A DNA stretch of 64,000 nucleotides, taken from assembly GCA_028751875.1 (NCBI GenBank), contig CM054140.1:28629685-28693684 (forward strand), read 5' to 3'. The stretch is from Rapana venosa. Taxonomy: Eukaryota; Mollusca; Gastropoda; Neogastropoda; Muricidae. Position numbers and translations under genes: made by a program. Below are positions 51,687-61,071 of this stretch, one piece after another. The notes below the pieces were generated by a model. The model searched no databases. It saw only the letters and a list, made by a program, of their open reading frames with translations, and had not been told where the DNA came from. How positions within the stretch are numbered: position 1 is the first letter of the stretch; each line of letters starts with the position of its first letter.

Positions 51687-54182
51687 TGTATGTGAGTGTG
51701 AGTGTATGTGAGTGTGAGTTGCATGAAGAGAAGGGGGGATTAAGTAAGTTATTCAAAAGGAAATTTATTGTGTTGTAATGAATAGGAGGGGAAGGGAGAT
51801 GGCGCGGGGGGAGGGGGGGGGTTAAGGGAGTTATTCTAAATACAGGTATTATTCCTATGAATTCTTTTTTGGAAAGGAGGTCTGTGTGAGTGGGGGACAG
51901 GGGGGTAGGGTGGAAGGGGTAGTTTGTCAATTGAGATGGGAGGTTCTTCTGATTTTTTTGTTTGTTTAAGAGTGTCTTTAATCTGAGATTCATAAATAAA
52001 GATGTAAAAATGGAGAAACAGATCTAACCACTATGATTAATGAAGATGAAATAGGGAAAATGTCAATCTTATACTTCTATCCCTCTCTCTATTATCCTAC
52101 CCCCCCCCCCCCCCCCACCTCCCCAAAAAACAAAGCACATGTGCTGGCCAACCTCCTCAGCTCCACTAAGCTACTATCATCTTTGGATATGTTGTGTTGA
52201 CCATCAATTGCCACGGTCGACTTGTTGGCTTAACCCTAGTAGCGCTAAATAAACAGCAACAAGCCTCACTTCTATTGGCTGAATTAACATTGGCTAGCAT
52301 TGTTTTGGAGCAGGGTGGGCTCAAACAACCCTTGATATTGATATATAAAACTGAATTAAATGTGTTAAGCTATAGATCACTGGAAAGAAGAGATAATATG
52401 CTTTTAAATGAGTATAATTTTATAATAGTGTGTAGTGTTTATGATTATGTAAAAAAAAATCCAAAAAAAAAAAATCATGAGCGCACTACCGATCGCTGTT
52501 CCACTGTCAGGGCTCCGGATCGATTTTAACACGATAAGCAAAGTTCTTGCGGTGCATAAATGTCATGATTAGGTAAACACTATTTCTTGACATTAGTTTT
52601 CAAAAAATAAGGAGTTTGTATCGCTTTATCGGTCACCAAATACTCAGAAAAGTTCAGCGACAGGATCAACGCCATCGCGACCGTCATGGCGGAATGTGCG
52701 AAGTGGTGGCTTTCTATGACAAAAATACAAAGATCGCTTGATTTCATGTGATGCAAAGTACTCAGCAGCATAGCGATTTGACTCAACAACAGTTATTTCG
52801 AAGCCTCGTTGCGTCAAAATAAAGTAAAACAATCTGTGACGTCGAAATCGCCGAGTAGCAAAGAAGTCCATCCAGCAAAACTAGCACCGCTCGATTCAGT
52901 CCGATCGCGATCGATTTTTACCAAGTTTTTCAAAAATATTCCACAATCCTTACCTCATTGTCTCTCTCATTGTTTATTTCAACCAAATCCAGCCTCTAAA
53001 ACTCCTCCTCGCTGTCAATTTTGTAAAAAAGCTCGAAAAACGCTTGAAGAAATTCTAGTGCAAATGCTGGCCGCCATTTTTGTTGAAGACGATCTCGGCT
53101 GGTCCGAAAAAAAAATTAAAATACACTCTTAACCAATCAGATTCTTCGTTGCTTGTGTGTGTCAAACGACCTTCACCCCTTTCTGCAGGCCTACAACGGC
53201 CTTAACATTCATTGGCTGACCTTTGAAAGCGAAAGTAAGCTTTCAACTATGATCACCCACGTCATCCCGGAATATTCCGGGATCCGCCACACAGCCTAGA
53301 CCCGCCTTTACCGGAATATTCCGGGAACCGCGCCACTAGGGTTAAAAAACAAACTGTAACACATGATCACTTACACCGGCCCTCTGTTTCTGTCATTGTT
53401 GCTCTCTTTTGCTTATTGTTTTCTGAATCGCATCTCTGAACTTTCACATTGCTTGCCATCTTGTTTTCAAAGTGAAGTACAACAGTGGTAAAAGTGAAAC
53501 AATGGTTGGTCAGAAGTGAAATAAATCGGACTTAACAGAAAATGGCTCTTGGTTTTACTTTTACACAGGCTATACATACACACGGCAGCTACAATGGGTG
53601 TACCTGTTGTTCAGTAATGTGGCCTTAATTTACTTTTTGCACCTGATGGGGTGTACTACGCACAATTTTTTAAGGCTCATATGAGAAAATATGTGGAAAT
53701 CATGCAAAGGCACAGCCTAAAATCAACACTGCACGTGCACATGCACGCATGCTTGCACACACACACACAAAACCATCACTCACTTGGCTGTGAAATTCCA
53801 CTTGCTCCACCAAACACTGAAAAAAACAACACATAAAATTAAGAAAAAAACCACCCCCAAAACTTCTTTTTCTTTTAAAATGTAAAGTACATCAAGCAAA
53901 ATCCGAGTTTTACATAGTGGGTCTTTTTAAAAAGTTTATTTTAAAAACTATTATTTGTGTGTTATTTCAATGATATTTTATGAGACAATCTTTCAAGATA
54001 ATGAAAAAAACACCCAAACCCAGCTGGCCAAGGATTACATACAAACAAAAGATGCTATCATGCTATGGCCAAGGATTACATACAAACAAAAGATGTTATC
54101 ACACAAATTCACAGATTATGTGTAAATTATGATTCATAAAATTTACAGTAAATTCATTTACCTATTTGCTGAATTAACATTA

Positions 54183-54255
<73 letters not shown>

Positions 54256-57200
54256 TAAGGTTTACTTCCATGCCAGCCTATACAAACCCTTCATCCAAAT
54301 AATAATTCCAACAAATGTTTTAAAGAACAGTCATTACAGTCAGTGTGTCTTATCAATATTGCATCACGGTTTGCTCCTAGAAACCACAACAGACATTCTC
54401 TATCATCAAGAGTCACAGATTACTTTTCAGAGCAGGAACCTAGATTCTCCTTTTCAAAACAAACTGTAATGGTTAACTCACCAGCATCAGAATGGGTTGT
54501 CCAGGCCTTTGTAAAAAGATCTTTATCCCATTCTATAATCTGACTCACTAAAATCAAGTTGTCATATGTTAACCAACAAAAAGAGTGGGGGTGGGGTGGG
54601 GTGGGGGGGCCGAACACGTGCGAGAGGGGTCACCCACCTGTCCCACCTCCAAAACCACCTAATTTTGATGGATGTACAAGAGGTGAAGACCCATTCTTAT
54701 GAGGAGAAGTAGCCTCTGTTGTACTGGTGGCTGGCTGTGACTGTGACGCCTCGTCTTTATCAGCTGCTCCTAAAACATGTGCCACAGTATCACCTTTATT
54801 TCCCAACCACAATTCTCTGTTTTCGTGTGTGTGGACCAAACACAATTCTCATTTTATTACAAAATACTCCAAAGTCAATTCAATGAGAACAAATAGAAAT
54901 AACACCCTTATCCAAGGGAATCCTCTACACTGAGATTGCAGAAATAACTAAGTATTTCTATCCCACTGAAAATCAGGAGGTTACTCAACTATTCTCAACC
55001 AAAACTATTCTTCACAGAAAGCACAGATACCTCTTTCTACCCCACCTTAATACACAAGTCACAGTATCAGCTTTGTTGATATATGCTACCTACACAGCAT
55101 TTTTTTTTGCTCCACTTTATGAAAATACTGACTCAAATTCAAAGAGTTCCTTGACAATCTTTATTTTATTTATTTTTTAAATTCTAATTGATCATCTTAC
55201 ATAAACTGCCTGCAGGAATATTCACACATAAATGATACAGAGAAACCTACAGTAAAAAAACAACAAACAAAACACTTCAGACATTAATTCTTTTAGCAAG
55301 AGGAAAAAAATCCAGAAGGAATCGGGGGGGGGGGGGGGGGGGGGGGGGGGGCGTCAACCCAACATATCACATTCCTTCTTTCATTAATTCTTATTTCAAA
55401 TTAAGTGAATGAAGATAGGTGTTGGTATTTTTCAAGGATATATAATATGTGCTTAGACATAGGCCTCTTTTTTCTGAAAATGCTCTTATCTGCAGTTTCC
55501 TACATGTCAAAAAAATCCTAGATGAAATCATGAACACAGGTCCTGAGACAAGTTCACATTTGGTTACAATTACCTGATCAATACAAGATGTTTCTTATCT
55601 AGAATTAAAAACAAATTTAAAAAAAGAGAAAAAAAAACACCCTCCTGCAACTCCTAATAAAATTGATCTTCCTCTTTCCTTCAAAATTTCCCAACTATTT
55701 CAAATCTAAACTATATAAGCTACAAACATGTTCAACAACCAATCAATCAAACAAACAAAACCCTTCAACAAAGAAAAAAACACACCAAAACCCCCCACAT
55801 CGACGTATGCACATCTGTAGGTGTATGTCAACAAGATTTATAACAAATAATGACCAGTTTAGTAATTCACACCTACCTTGTTCAGATTCTTTTGTGGATG
55901 ATACATCAGAAGTCTGGTGGAAAAAAAATCAAATTAGTCTCAACAAACTCGATATGAAAAATCAAAGAATATGACGAAGTATAAACATCATCTCTTACTT
56001 TTGATTTATTATCAGTTACTCTAAGCTGGGTAAAGGGGGGTGGGGTCAAGAAAAAAATGCTGAATGTGACAGTATGAGGCACAGAAACAGAAAAAGATAA
56101 ATATCTTTAAAAACAATTCATCATCAAAAATAGTCAACTATGATATTCTATTTTAGTACACGAGTTGTTATCCTCTACTTGTTTATTAACCACTCAACCT
56201 ATAAAGACCTAGCAAGACATTTTTATTCCACACTGCCCCCAAAAGCAAGCATGTTGCCTCCTTCAGTATTATACTTGAACATTCCTGATGCCCCCCCCCC
56301 CCCCAAAAAAAAAAATTATTATTATTTTTTTTAAATGGGGGAGGAGTTGTTCAGAAGGGAACATCAACAATACCACTCTAACTAAAATGGTATGTGTGTG
56401 TGTGTGCTGTGTGTGTGCATGCATGTATGCATGCACATGTGAGTTATTGATGTGTAAAATGCATGCATGCATGCTTGAGTGTGGTTGCATATATCTTAAG
56501 TGCTTTGAATTTTGTTACTTTTTCTTTGTTGTTGCTTGTTTTTGTTGGTTTTGTTTTATTTTCATAAACCCAGAATGTACCTTGATGTCGTCTGAATCAT
56601 GACTCTTGACCTCAGAGTCTGGACTCTTTTCTCCCTCAATGGTTTTGGATGAATCTGCAACAAATAACAGCATTAGAGTCGATATTACAACACACACACA
56701 CACTCTCTCTCTTTCCTTCTTTACAAGCACACATTTAAACACACACAGGCATGCTCATATTCCTAAATGTTTTGCATACATCTCACCAAGAAATGCAGAA
56801 CAAAATGAGAAAATGAAAAAAAAATGTTTTGCATGTATGATGTACATCTAAAGCTAAGTAATATAAGTATGTAAATTGTAATGAATAATTTTTTTTTTTT
56901 AAGTACTACGTTTGTATCACTGAAAACAAACCAAAATCAAATAAAAATAAACAAACAAAAGCCAACAAGAACCAGGAGTGTCTCATATTGCAATGCAACT
57001 TTTCCCCTCTTTTCATGTGTTGTAACTTGTATAATTTTTTAAAGACAAATCATCAAATGCTTTTACTTTTAGGACCCCTCCCCCCCTTAAAAAACCAACA
57101 AAAATTAGAGCAAAATGAAGTGCTACTGACAGCAGATCTATACTTCAGTAGCAGATCTATACAACAGAAACAATGAAGCAGTAGGAAATGACAATCTTGG

Positions 57201-59115
57201 TCTGTAAAATTATGAGAAAAGCAATACAGATCTAGAATCTAACGAAATGTGTGATGTGCAGATCTACTGAGATTAAATAATTTGTTTAAAAAAATGGATT
57301 TTCATTTCCATCTTGGAATCACTGTTTGTAAACTGAATATCATTATCAAACACAATAAATTCAAAGCTTTCAAGAAAACATTCTTGAAGCACAGAAACAA
57401 TACAATATTTCCAAAAAGAACAGGACTCATGTCTGAGTGATAAAAAATATGGTCGAGACCAACAACACTGAATGACTGATAAAAACGGGATCAGTTGGCT
57501 GTGCTCATCAAAAGAAATATAATAGGAACTGATTATTAATGCATCAGTTATGAGTTTTCAATTCCTATCCTTTCCACAATGCCTCCCAAGAATGGCTGCC
57601 AAATGGTCTTGTTCTTTGTTTAAAGTTAACAGCAAATTAATTGCATCAAACTGTTCCAATGTGTATTTTTTTTTTACTGTGTGTGCCTTTTGACTTGTCT
57701 AGAATTTTTTGTTAAGATTTTTTCAGAGCTTTAAGATCATAAGAATAACATAACAAACCCAATCACCTTAATAGAGTACTCTCTTTTACTTTTAGCGGTT
57801 ATCCAACAAACAAACAAACAAGAAGTAAAAATGCACTGGAAAATTGCATCAGCAGCTATTTTTTTCTTCCTGCTTATGGCCTTAAGAGTTAGTTATTTTG
57901 CACACTATATATAGGAAAATGTGGCAGACTGGCAGCTATAACTTGTTCTACTCAAGTACTTTGCTAAAACAAACCCAACCCCCCCCCCCCCCCCCAGCTA
58001 AAATACAGCTAACTGGTGCCATGGTGACGCCATTAGTGGCATTACATCAATGGTCATTTGAAAGGGCAGAGTCACTCCAAGTCCAAGTGTTTAGGCTTTG
58101 GGTGCAATGGCTAAGCAGACAATATCCACAATTTTCTAATCCACAAGAAAAACTTGAAATCATGAACTCTACATTTTTAACAATGCAGCACTCAGTTTTG
58201 TCTTGATGAGCAAAAATCCGGACACTGTTGCAGATCTATGAAGCTAAGTATAGATAATACATTAGCCTGATTAGGTCTATTTTTAATTATCTAGTACTAG
58301 TACAGTAGTAGCAGTATCACTATCAGTATGAGTATCACAGTATCTGTTTTCATTCTGATTTTCTTTCTCTATTTAGAACACATGTGACTAAATTTGTGGC
58401 CCAGCAGCAATGGGGAGGATGAGAAGGATGCTTTCAAGTTAAGTTTATCCAGGCAAGGGGTGTGTGAGAAGGGATGGGGGCCTTTGAGCTGACCTGAGTG
58501 ACTCCCCCTCGCCCTTGCTGAAAAGTGAAATAAAACCCTAAAAATGTCACATAAAATAGTATCATCTGTGTACTAATCCTGAACGCGGAAATCAACATTA
58601 AACCCTCAAAGAAGCGGAATATGGCACCAGACTGAAAGTGAAACGATATTTTCAAGACCTTTTTCCAGTGCTCCAGACACGAGACAGATCTATTATACTA
58701 GGGAATCAGACCAACTTGATTGCACACCAAAAAAAGCAACAAAAAAAAAAAAGCTGTTGCATGTTGGCTATGAGTGCTTTAAGCACCCTTCCATCATCAG
58801 TCACACATAACGTATAACAACACGCAATGAGAAAGTCGCAACATCGTCACTGGCCTAGAAACACAGTTCGCAAATGATAACAGAATGCGAATGTTCTTTT
58901 CTATTCGACTACCGGTTCAATTATCAACAGAGCAACGGAGAGACTTTTCTAACTCTCTTGGGCTTGACGAAATTCTGGAGTTACAGACCACAAAACCTTA
59001 ACTACTGTTATTTATTCATGATTAAAACCGCGTTGTCTAGAGTAATAATATCAAAATTAAACATAAATCTTTTAATTCAACAAATTATTCCGCGCTCACC
59101 TGCAGGTTCGGCCAT
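40963..59115 (-). CDS. RANBP3: Ran-binding protein 3 (17 coding exons, 552 aa)
   Basis: Nuclear Ran-binding cofactor of the exportin CRM1. Known family roles are promoting CRM1 cargo export and binding RanGTP and RCC1. Exons in gene order: 59115-59100, 56654-56581, 55913-55877, 54769-54638, 53816-53784, 49936-49850, 49611-49543, 47932-47882, 47314-47213, 46315-46250, 45623-45455, 45122-45044, 44472-44298, 43237-43107, 42705-42579, 42006-41867, 41133-40963. All junctions are GT-AG and in phase, total 1659 bases with TGA. N-terminal two thirds are Ser/Pro/Ala-rich and probably disordered, with FG-type motifs GGFGGGTVFGG, GFVFGQNLSQRV (293-304) and LVFGENLSGRV. The C-terminal Ran-binding domain (about 364-525) shows EVEVVTGEEDESNVLQ, KLFVFD, WVERGRG (422-428), RLNDM, SRLVMRTQGSLRVILNTKIW and IRITATD. 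Human RanBP3 is slightly longer; the overall order of motifs is the same. Confidence 0.95.
41109..41462 (-). repeat. Decayed triplication of the RanBP3 exon 17 edge
   Basis: Three related blocks: A 41109-41210 (exon 17 edge plus acceptor plus intron), B 41246-41340, C 41371-41462. Plus-strand anchors: GGTTCTCCAGGTCCTTGGGG, GGTTCTACAGATTCCTTGGG, GGTTCTACAATTCTTGGGG; and CTGCTTCAGGGCAAGGC, CTTCTTCAGGGCAAAGC, CTCCTTCGGGGCAATGC. Only copy A keeps a good acceptor. Confidence 0.8.
41867..42006 (-). CDS. RANBP3: RanBP3 exon 16 (Ran-binding domain)
   Basis: Acceptor GTGATGACAG; its first two bases complete the Val of SRLVMRTQGSLRVILNTKIW. Continues with ERASTKAIRITATD and VRVFLIM, then donor GTCAGT. 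Confidence 0.94.
42579..42705 (-). CDS. RANBP3: RanBP3 exon 15 (Ran-binding domain core)
   Basis: Acceptor TTCCTTTTCCAG, donor GTAAGC. Encodes KLFVFDCDTQTWVERGRGTI and RLNDMLPQNSSSN. The W-x-E-R-G motif is diagnostic for RanBP1-type domains. Ends in phase 1. Confidence 0.95.
43107..43237 (-). CDS. RANBP3: RanBP3 exon 14 (start of Ran-binding domain)
   Basis: Acceptor GTTGCTTCAG, donor GTCAGT. Encodes TLEESAREYQAKHD then KVDLKEVEVVTGEEDESNVL. A SINE lies about 20 bases upstream of the acceptor, so the branch site probably comes from SINE sequence. Confidence 0.93.
43257..43524 (+). mobile_element. SINE family A next to RanBP3 exon 14
   Basis: TCAACATCAGTGCAGACTCC, GGATGAGACTATAAACCGAG, AGAGTAGGCCATTGTGTGCC, GGGACTGGATGTAAAAAAGC and an (AAAT)n tail. 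In antisense to the gene, starting 20 bases upstream of the exon 14 acceptor. Confidence 0.92.
43645..43738 (+). mobile_element. SINE type-B 3' end fragment
   Basis: AAATGGTTGCATATGCAAAA, ATCTCATATTGATGAACTTC, CAGCTCTAGCTGAGATAT. Confidence 0.65.
44298..44472 (-). CDS. RANBP3: RanBP3 exon 13
   Basis: Acceptor CACTGTGATGCAG, donor GTGGGT. Encodes a second FG block, PLVFGENLSGRVTMTNGSSD, and a run of Glu/Asp. Phase 0 in, 1 out. Confidence 0.9.
45044..45122 (-). CDS. RANBP3: RanBP3 exon 12 (FxFG motif)
   Basis: Acceptor GACTGTTTCAG, donor GTAAGT. Encodes LKDSVSTSVSSSS and GFVFGQNLSQRVT, the FVFGQN block characteristic of RanBP3. Ends in phase 0. Confidence 0.93.
45455..45623 (-). CDS. RANBP3: RanBP3 exon 11
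   Basis: Acceptor GTGTGCACAG, donor GTAAGT. Encodes PPKESAPESTKVSSSAVPAE and a further Ala/Gly/Ser-rich acidic stretch ending in FAAELSKNNQ. Likely disordered. Confidence 0.88.
46250..46315 (-). CDS. RANBP3: RanBP3 exon 10 (SSILRPAKL motif)
   Basis: Acceptor CTTTATTTTACAG, donor GTGAGT. Encodes VSSSILRPAKLPDPRTAAEV. 66 bases, phase 1-1. Confidence 0.86.
46985..47158 (-). mobile_element. Decayed SINE family A
   Basis: GCACAAGATGTTCTGCATGC, GACTCAGTTTTCAGTCTTAT, CAAAGGACTTTCAGGGGAAT, and a remnant head CCACTGGGCTATACCGCC. Confidence 0.65.
47213..47314 (-). CDS. RANBP3: RanBP3 exon 9 (LRPSALRAP motif)
   Basis: Acceptor CTTCTTTCAG, donor GTAAGG. Encodes FVKQDSTASSSKFQLRPSAL followed by RAPEMTFGAVKAP. 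Similar to the RxxVLRPAxLxAP block of vertebrate RanBP3. 102 bases, phase 1-1. Confidence 0.88.
47497..47774 (-). mobile_element. SINE with chimeric tRNA/5S-rRNA-like head (copy 2)
   Basis: Same family as 13326-13628. Minus-strand head GGGATAGCTCAGTGATCGG, then the 5S-like block at about 47688-47733 (TTAAGCAGCATCAAG, TTGGATGGGTGACTG). Target duplications CACAGAGTCTAA (47485-47496) and CACAGGGTCTAA (47775-47786) match at 11 of 12 bases. Older than copy 1. Confidence 0.85.
47882..47932 (-). CDS. RANBP3: RanBP3 exon 8 (RSILAPSK motif)
   Basis: Acceptor TTGTTTTCAG, donor GTAAGT. Encodes DKMQPSKRSILAPSKI. The basic SKRS could contribute to nuclear import. 51 bases, phase 1-1. Confidence 0.85.
47933..49542. 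other. RanBP3 intron 7: no gene seen
   Basis: Unique-looking sequence plus a (GT)n tract at about 49254-49290. No coding signal in either strand. Confidence 0.5.
49543..49611 (-). CDS. RANBP3: RanBP3 exon 7 (ILAPS motif)
   Basis: Acceptor GTTTTTTCAG, donor GTAAGC. Encodes ILAPSRLNPSGAKSSDGECD. First of four consecutive exons carrying an IL-(A/R)-P-type motif. 69 bases, phase 1-1. Confidence 0.85.
49850..49936 (-). CDS. RANBP3: RanBP3 exon 6
   Basis: Acceptor TTTGTTTCCTCAG, donor GTAAGT. Encodes FSNPFLTRMPLKTDVVSTGS and a Ser/Thr-rich tail. 87 bases, phase 1-1. Confidence 0.85.
50270..50345. repeat. (GA)n microsatellite, RanBP3 intron 5
   Basis: GAGAGA with AAAGAG and GCGAG variants, followed by (GT)n. 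Confidence 0.93.
51619..51715. repeat. (GT)n microsatellite, RanBP3 intron 5
   Basis: A pure GT run of about 60 bases, then GAGTGTATGTGAGTGTGAG variants. Confidence 0.95.
52234..53341. mobile_element. Non-autonomous piggyBac-like DNA transposon (1108 bases)
   Basis: Terminal inverted repeats CCCTAGTAGCGC (left) and GCGCCACTAGGG (right) match at 11 of 12 positions. They are flanked on both sides by TTAA (52230-52233 and 53342-53345), the exact target site of the piggyBac superfamily, whose ends also begin CCCT. The interior is CpG-richer than its surroundings, carries several ATTGG/CCAAT motifs and two copies of CCGGAATATTCCGGGA near the right end. No DDD transposase ORF is visible, so it would need a transposase in trans. 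Confidence 0.85.
53784..53816 (-). CDS. RANBP3: RanBP3 exon 5 (33-base microexon)
   Basis: Acceptor TGTTTTTTTCAG, donor GTGAGT. Encodes FGGASGISQP and completes the FG motif begun in exon 4. Phase 1-1. Confidence 0.8.
54027..54106. repeat. Short tandem duplication
   Basis: GGCCAAGGATTACATACAAA and CAAAAGATG(C/T)TATCA occur twice, about 40 bases apart, in RanBP3 intron 4. Confidence 0.9.
54183..54252. repeat. (TA)n microsatellite
   Basis: About 35 pure TA units in RanBP3 intron 4. Confidence 0.98.
54638..54769 (-). CDS. RANBP3: RanBP3 exon 4 (Gly/Phe motif)
   Basis: Acceptor GTTTTAG, donor GTGGGT. Encodes a Ser/Thr-rich stretch ending KLGGFGGGT, which joins exon 5 as GGFGGGTVFGGASG, resembling nucleoporin FG repeats. 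132 bases, phase 1-1. Confidence 0.85.
55324..55352. repeat. Poly-G tract
   Basis: About 27 consecutive G residues in RanBP3 intron 3. Confidence 0.97.
55877..55913 (-). CDS. RANBP3: RanBP3 exon 3
   Basis: Small exon between acceptor TTTTTTCCACCAG and donor GTAGGT, encoding TSDVSSTKESEQ. Phase 0 in, phase 1 out. Support comes from good splice sites and phase, not strong homology. Confidence 0.72.
56581..56654 (-). CDS. RANBP3: RanBP3 exon 2
   Basis: Acceptor TTTGTTGCAG, donor GTACAT. Encodes SSKTIEGEKSPDSEVKSHDS and DDIK, an acidic low-complexity N-terminal stretch. Ends in phase 0. Confidence 0.82.
56655..59099. other. RanBP3 intron 1: no gene seen
   Basis: AT-rich unique-looking sequence with a poly-C tract near 57980 and no supported coding or RNA feature. 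Confidence 0.5.
59100..59115 (-). CDS. RANBP3: RanBP3 exon 1 (start)
   Basis: ATG at 59115-59113 encodes MAEPA, followed by donor GTGAGC. Only 16 coding bases, phase 1 out. The MA-(D/E) start resembles the vertebrate protein, and the junction to exon 2 gives a continuous acidic and serine-rich sequence. No other in-frame start lies nearby. Confidence 0.8.
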
Positions 59116-59140
59116 GTTGCTCGTGTTGTGTTTTAGAAAT

Positions 59141-59150
59141 GTCACGTGAC
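59141..59150. promoter_or_regulatory. Palindromic E-box GTCACGTGAC upstream of RanBP3
   Basis: A perfect 10-base palindrome with CACGTG core, 26-35 bases upstream of the RanBP3 start codon. This is the consensus for bHLH-ZIP factors (USF, MITF/TFE type, CLEAR-like). With the start codon so close it probably lies in the core promoter or 5' UTR. Its role is inferred. Confidence 0.5.
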
Positions 59151-59179
59151 TTGTCTAGAGGGCGCCCACCAGGCTAGCT

Positions 59180-59218
59180 AGGGCCTCACTAGGCTAGGCC
59201 TAGGTCTAGGCCTAGGCG
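59180..59218. repeat. CTAGG-rich palindromic patch
   Basis: Overlapping CCTAGG and GGCCTAGG palindromes 65-105 bases upstream of RanBP3. Seen directly; function unknown. Confidence 0.5.
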
Positions 59219-59780
59219 TTTTCTCAATGGTAAACATTGTCTGTGGGTAGCACGTGCGCTATGAATCGTTTGCCAAATCTTTGACAGTGCTTTCCTGGCT
59301 GAGATTATTTTTCTTCCACAGTTTTCTTTGTTTGTTTTTAAATTCCAACACTTTCATTAGTAGACAGCTACATGCCGATTATTTATAAATGAATCATCTA
59401 TATTTAGATGTGTTTACCCAGACACTCCAGTTTTCGTCGTAAGGCTTATTATTACATAGTTAGTAGATTACCTAATGTATGGTGACTGTCAATATGCTAG
59501 TCAAATAATTTTACGCAGCTTTCAGAGACCCTATCTCTAAATTGTGTATCGATTAGCCAAGGTTATTCAATGCCAGATAAAAGAAGTGTGTTTGCTGTGT
59601 TATCAAAACAAAATCTAAATAATGAACAAATCCATAACTATATCAACATAAATTTAAGACATAACAAGTGCCTGTATGAGTTTGAACCTGATTTGAGAGT
59701 GTATTATATGTGCTCTCTCTCTCTCTCTCTCTCTCTGGGTGGTGGTGGGGGGTGTTTTTAGGGTTTTCTTTTATTAGTTT
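59219..59780. other. Upstream of RanBP3: no gene seen
   Basis: AT-rich DNA with a (CT)n at 59714-59736 and G-rich DNA from 59737. Contains no supported ORF. Confidence 0.5.
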
Positions 59781-59782
59781 GC

Positions 59783-59830
59783 TTTGGGGGGGGGGGGGGG
59801 GGGGGGGGGGTGTTGGGGGGGGGGGGGGGC
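59783..59830. repeat. Poly-G tract
   Basis: Two runs of G (about 24 and 15) separated by TGTT. Confidence 0.97.
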
Positions 59831-59974
59831 TGTTTTGAAAAGGGCTATTTCCCCATGTTTCTACTGTGAGACTGTATAAGTATTGGGTTATTATTAAGAT
59901 GTATCCCTATGGGCGGGGACTGGGTGTAAAAAAGCACATGAGTGCTTATTCATTATCCTGGAAATAAAAGAATT

Positions 59975-59976
<2 letters not shown>
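59830..59976 (+). mobile_element. Retroelement 3' end sharing the SINE family A tail (copy 1)
   Basis: GTTTTGAAAAGGGCTATTTC, GTTTCTACTGTGAGACTGTA, then GGGGACTGGGTGTAAAAAAG, TGCTTATTCATTATCCTGG. The part before GGGGACTGG is unlike the SINE body. Confidence 0.75.
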
Positions 59977-60030
<54 letters not shown>

Positions 60031-60119
60031 GGAGGGGGAGGGGGGGGGGGGTCTGGGGTTTATTTTGTTTTTTGTTTGTCTGGGGTTGTTTGTTTTTTCT
60101 TTCTTTTTCTCTCTTTTTC

Positions 60120-60257
60120 TTTTTTAAAGTTTTTTCCCTTTGCTTCTACTGTTTGAAAGTATGAGTAATGGGTTTATTATTAATGTGACCCTACGAGCGG
60201 GGACTGGATGTAAAAAAGCACATGAGTACTTATTATTTTGGAAAAAAAAGAATTTGT
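60120..60257 (+). mobile_element. Retroelement 3' end sharing the SINE family A tail (copy 2)
   Basis: TTCCCTTTGCTTCTACTG, GTTTATTATTAATGTGACCC, GGGGACTGGATGTAAAAAAG. Confidence 0.7.
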
Positions 60258-61071
60258 CTTTCTTACTTACAATGTGTAGATGTTCCTTTTATGACTCCCC
60301 CCCCCCCCCCCCCTCTTTATTGTGTGAGTGTATGGGTATTGCACTTGTTTTATTATCATGACATTCAATTTGTATGAGTATAATTAAAGTGTTGGTGTTG
60401 ATCGTGTGCTATGTGAGTATTATATATTTAGTATTATCCCTGAAACACACACCCACACACTCACTCACACACACACACACTCACTCACTCACATTCTCTC
60501 CCTCAATGACTGTATAGGTTTAGATTTCTTCTTTTGTTTTGTTTCTTGTTTTTATTGAGTGAATGTATGGGTATTGAGTTTATTTCATTATCATGACATA
60601 TAATTTGAAACGAGTATAATAAAAAAAATGAGTGTTGATGGTGATCATGTACTGTTTTGGGAATTATATATTGGATATTATCTCTGAAATACACACATAC
60701 ACACACACTCTCTGTCTCCACCTTTTATCATTTTGTTTATAGTTATAGTGATCCTGATGAAGGATTCATATTTTATATTTTCAATATTTTATTGGACTTG
60801 TCCGCTGTACTTAAGTTTTAATGAGTGTAACAAGTATATGTACCATTTGACAATGTGTAGATGTTTATCTTTATGACTTATTAAGTTTGGTTGTTATTTT
60901 TCTTGGTTTTGTTGTTTGTTTTTCTCTTTTTTTCTTCTTTTGTTGGTTTGGTTTTTCTTTCTTTTGTTTGTTTGTTTGTTTTGGTTGGGTTTTTTTTGGG
61001 GGGGTGGGGGGTAGTGGGGTGTTTTTAGGGTTTGCTTTTATGTGTTTGCTTTTTTTTTGGGGGGGGGGGGC

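Noticed and set aside
52809..53132. 107-codon ORF as a piggyBac transposase remnant
   Set aside because: A RCQFCKKARKT stretch vaguely recalls a Cys-rich C-terminus, but there is no DDD core and too few cysteines, so the similarity is not convincing.
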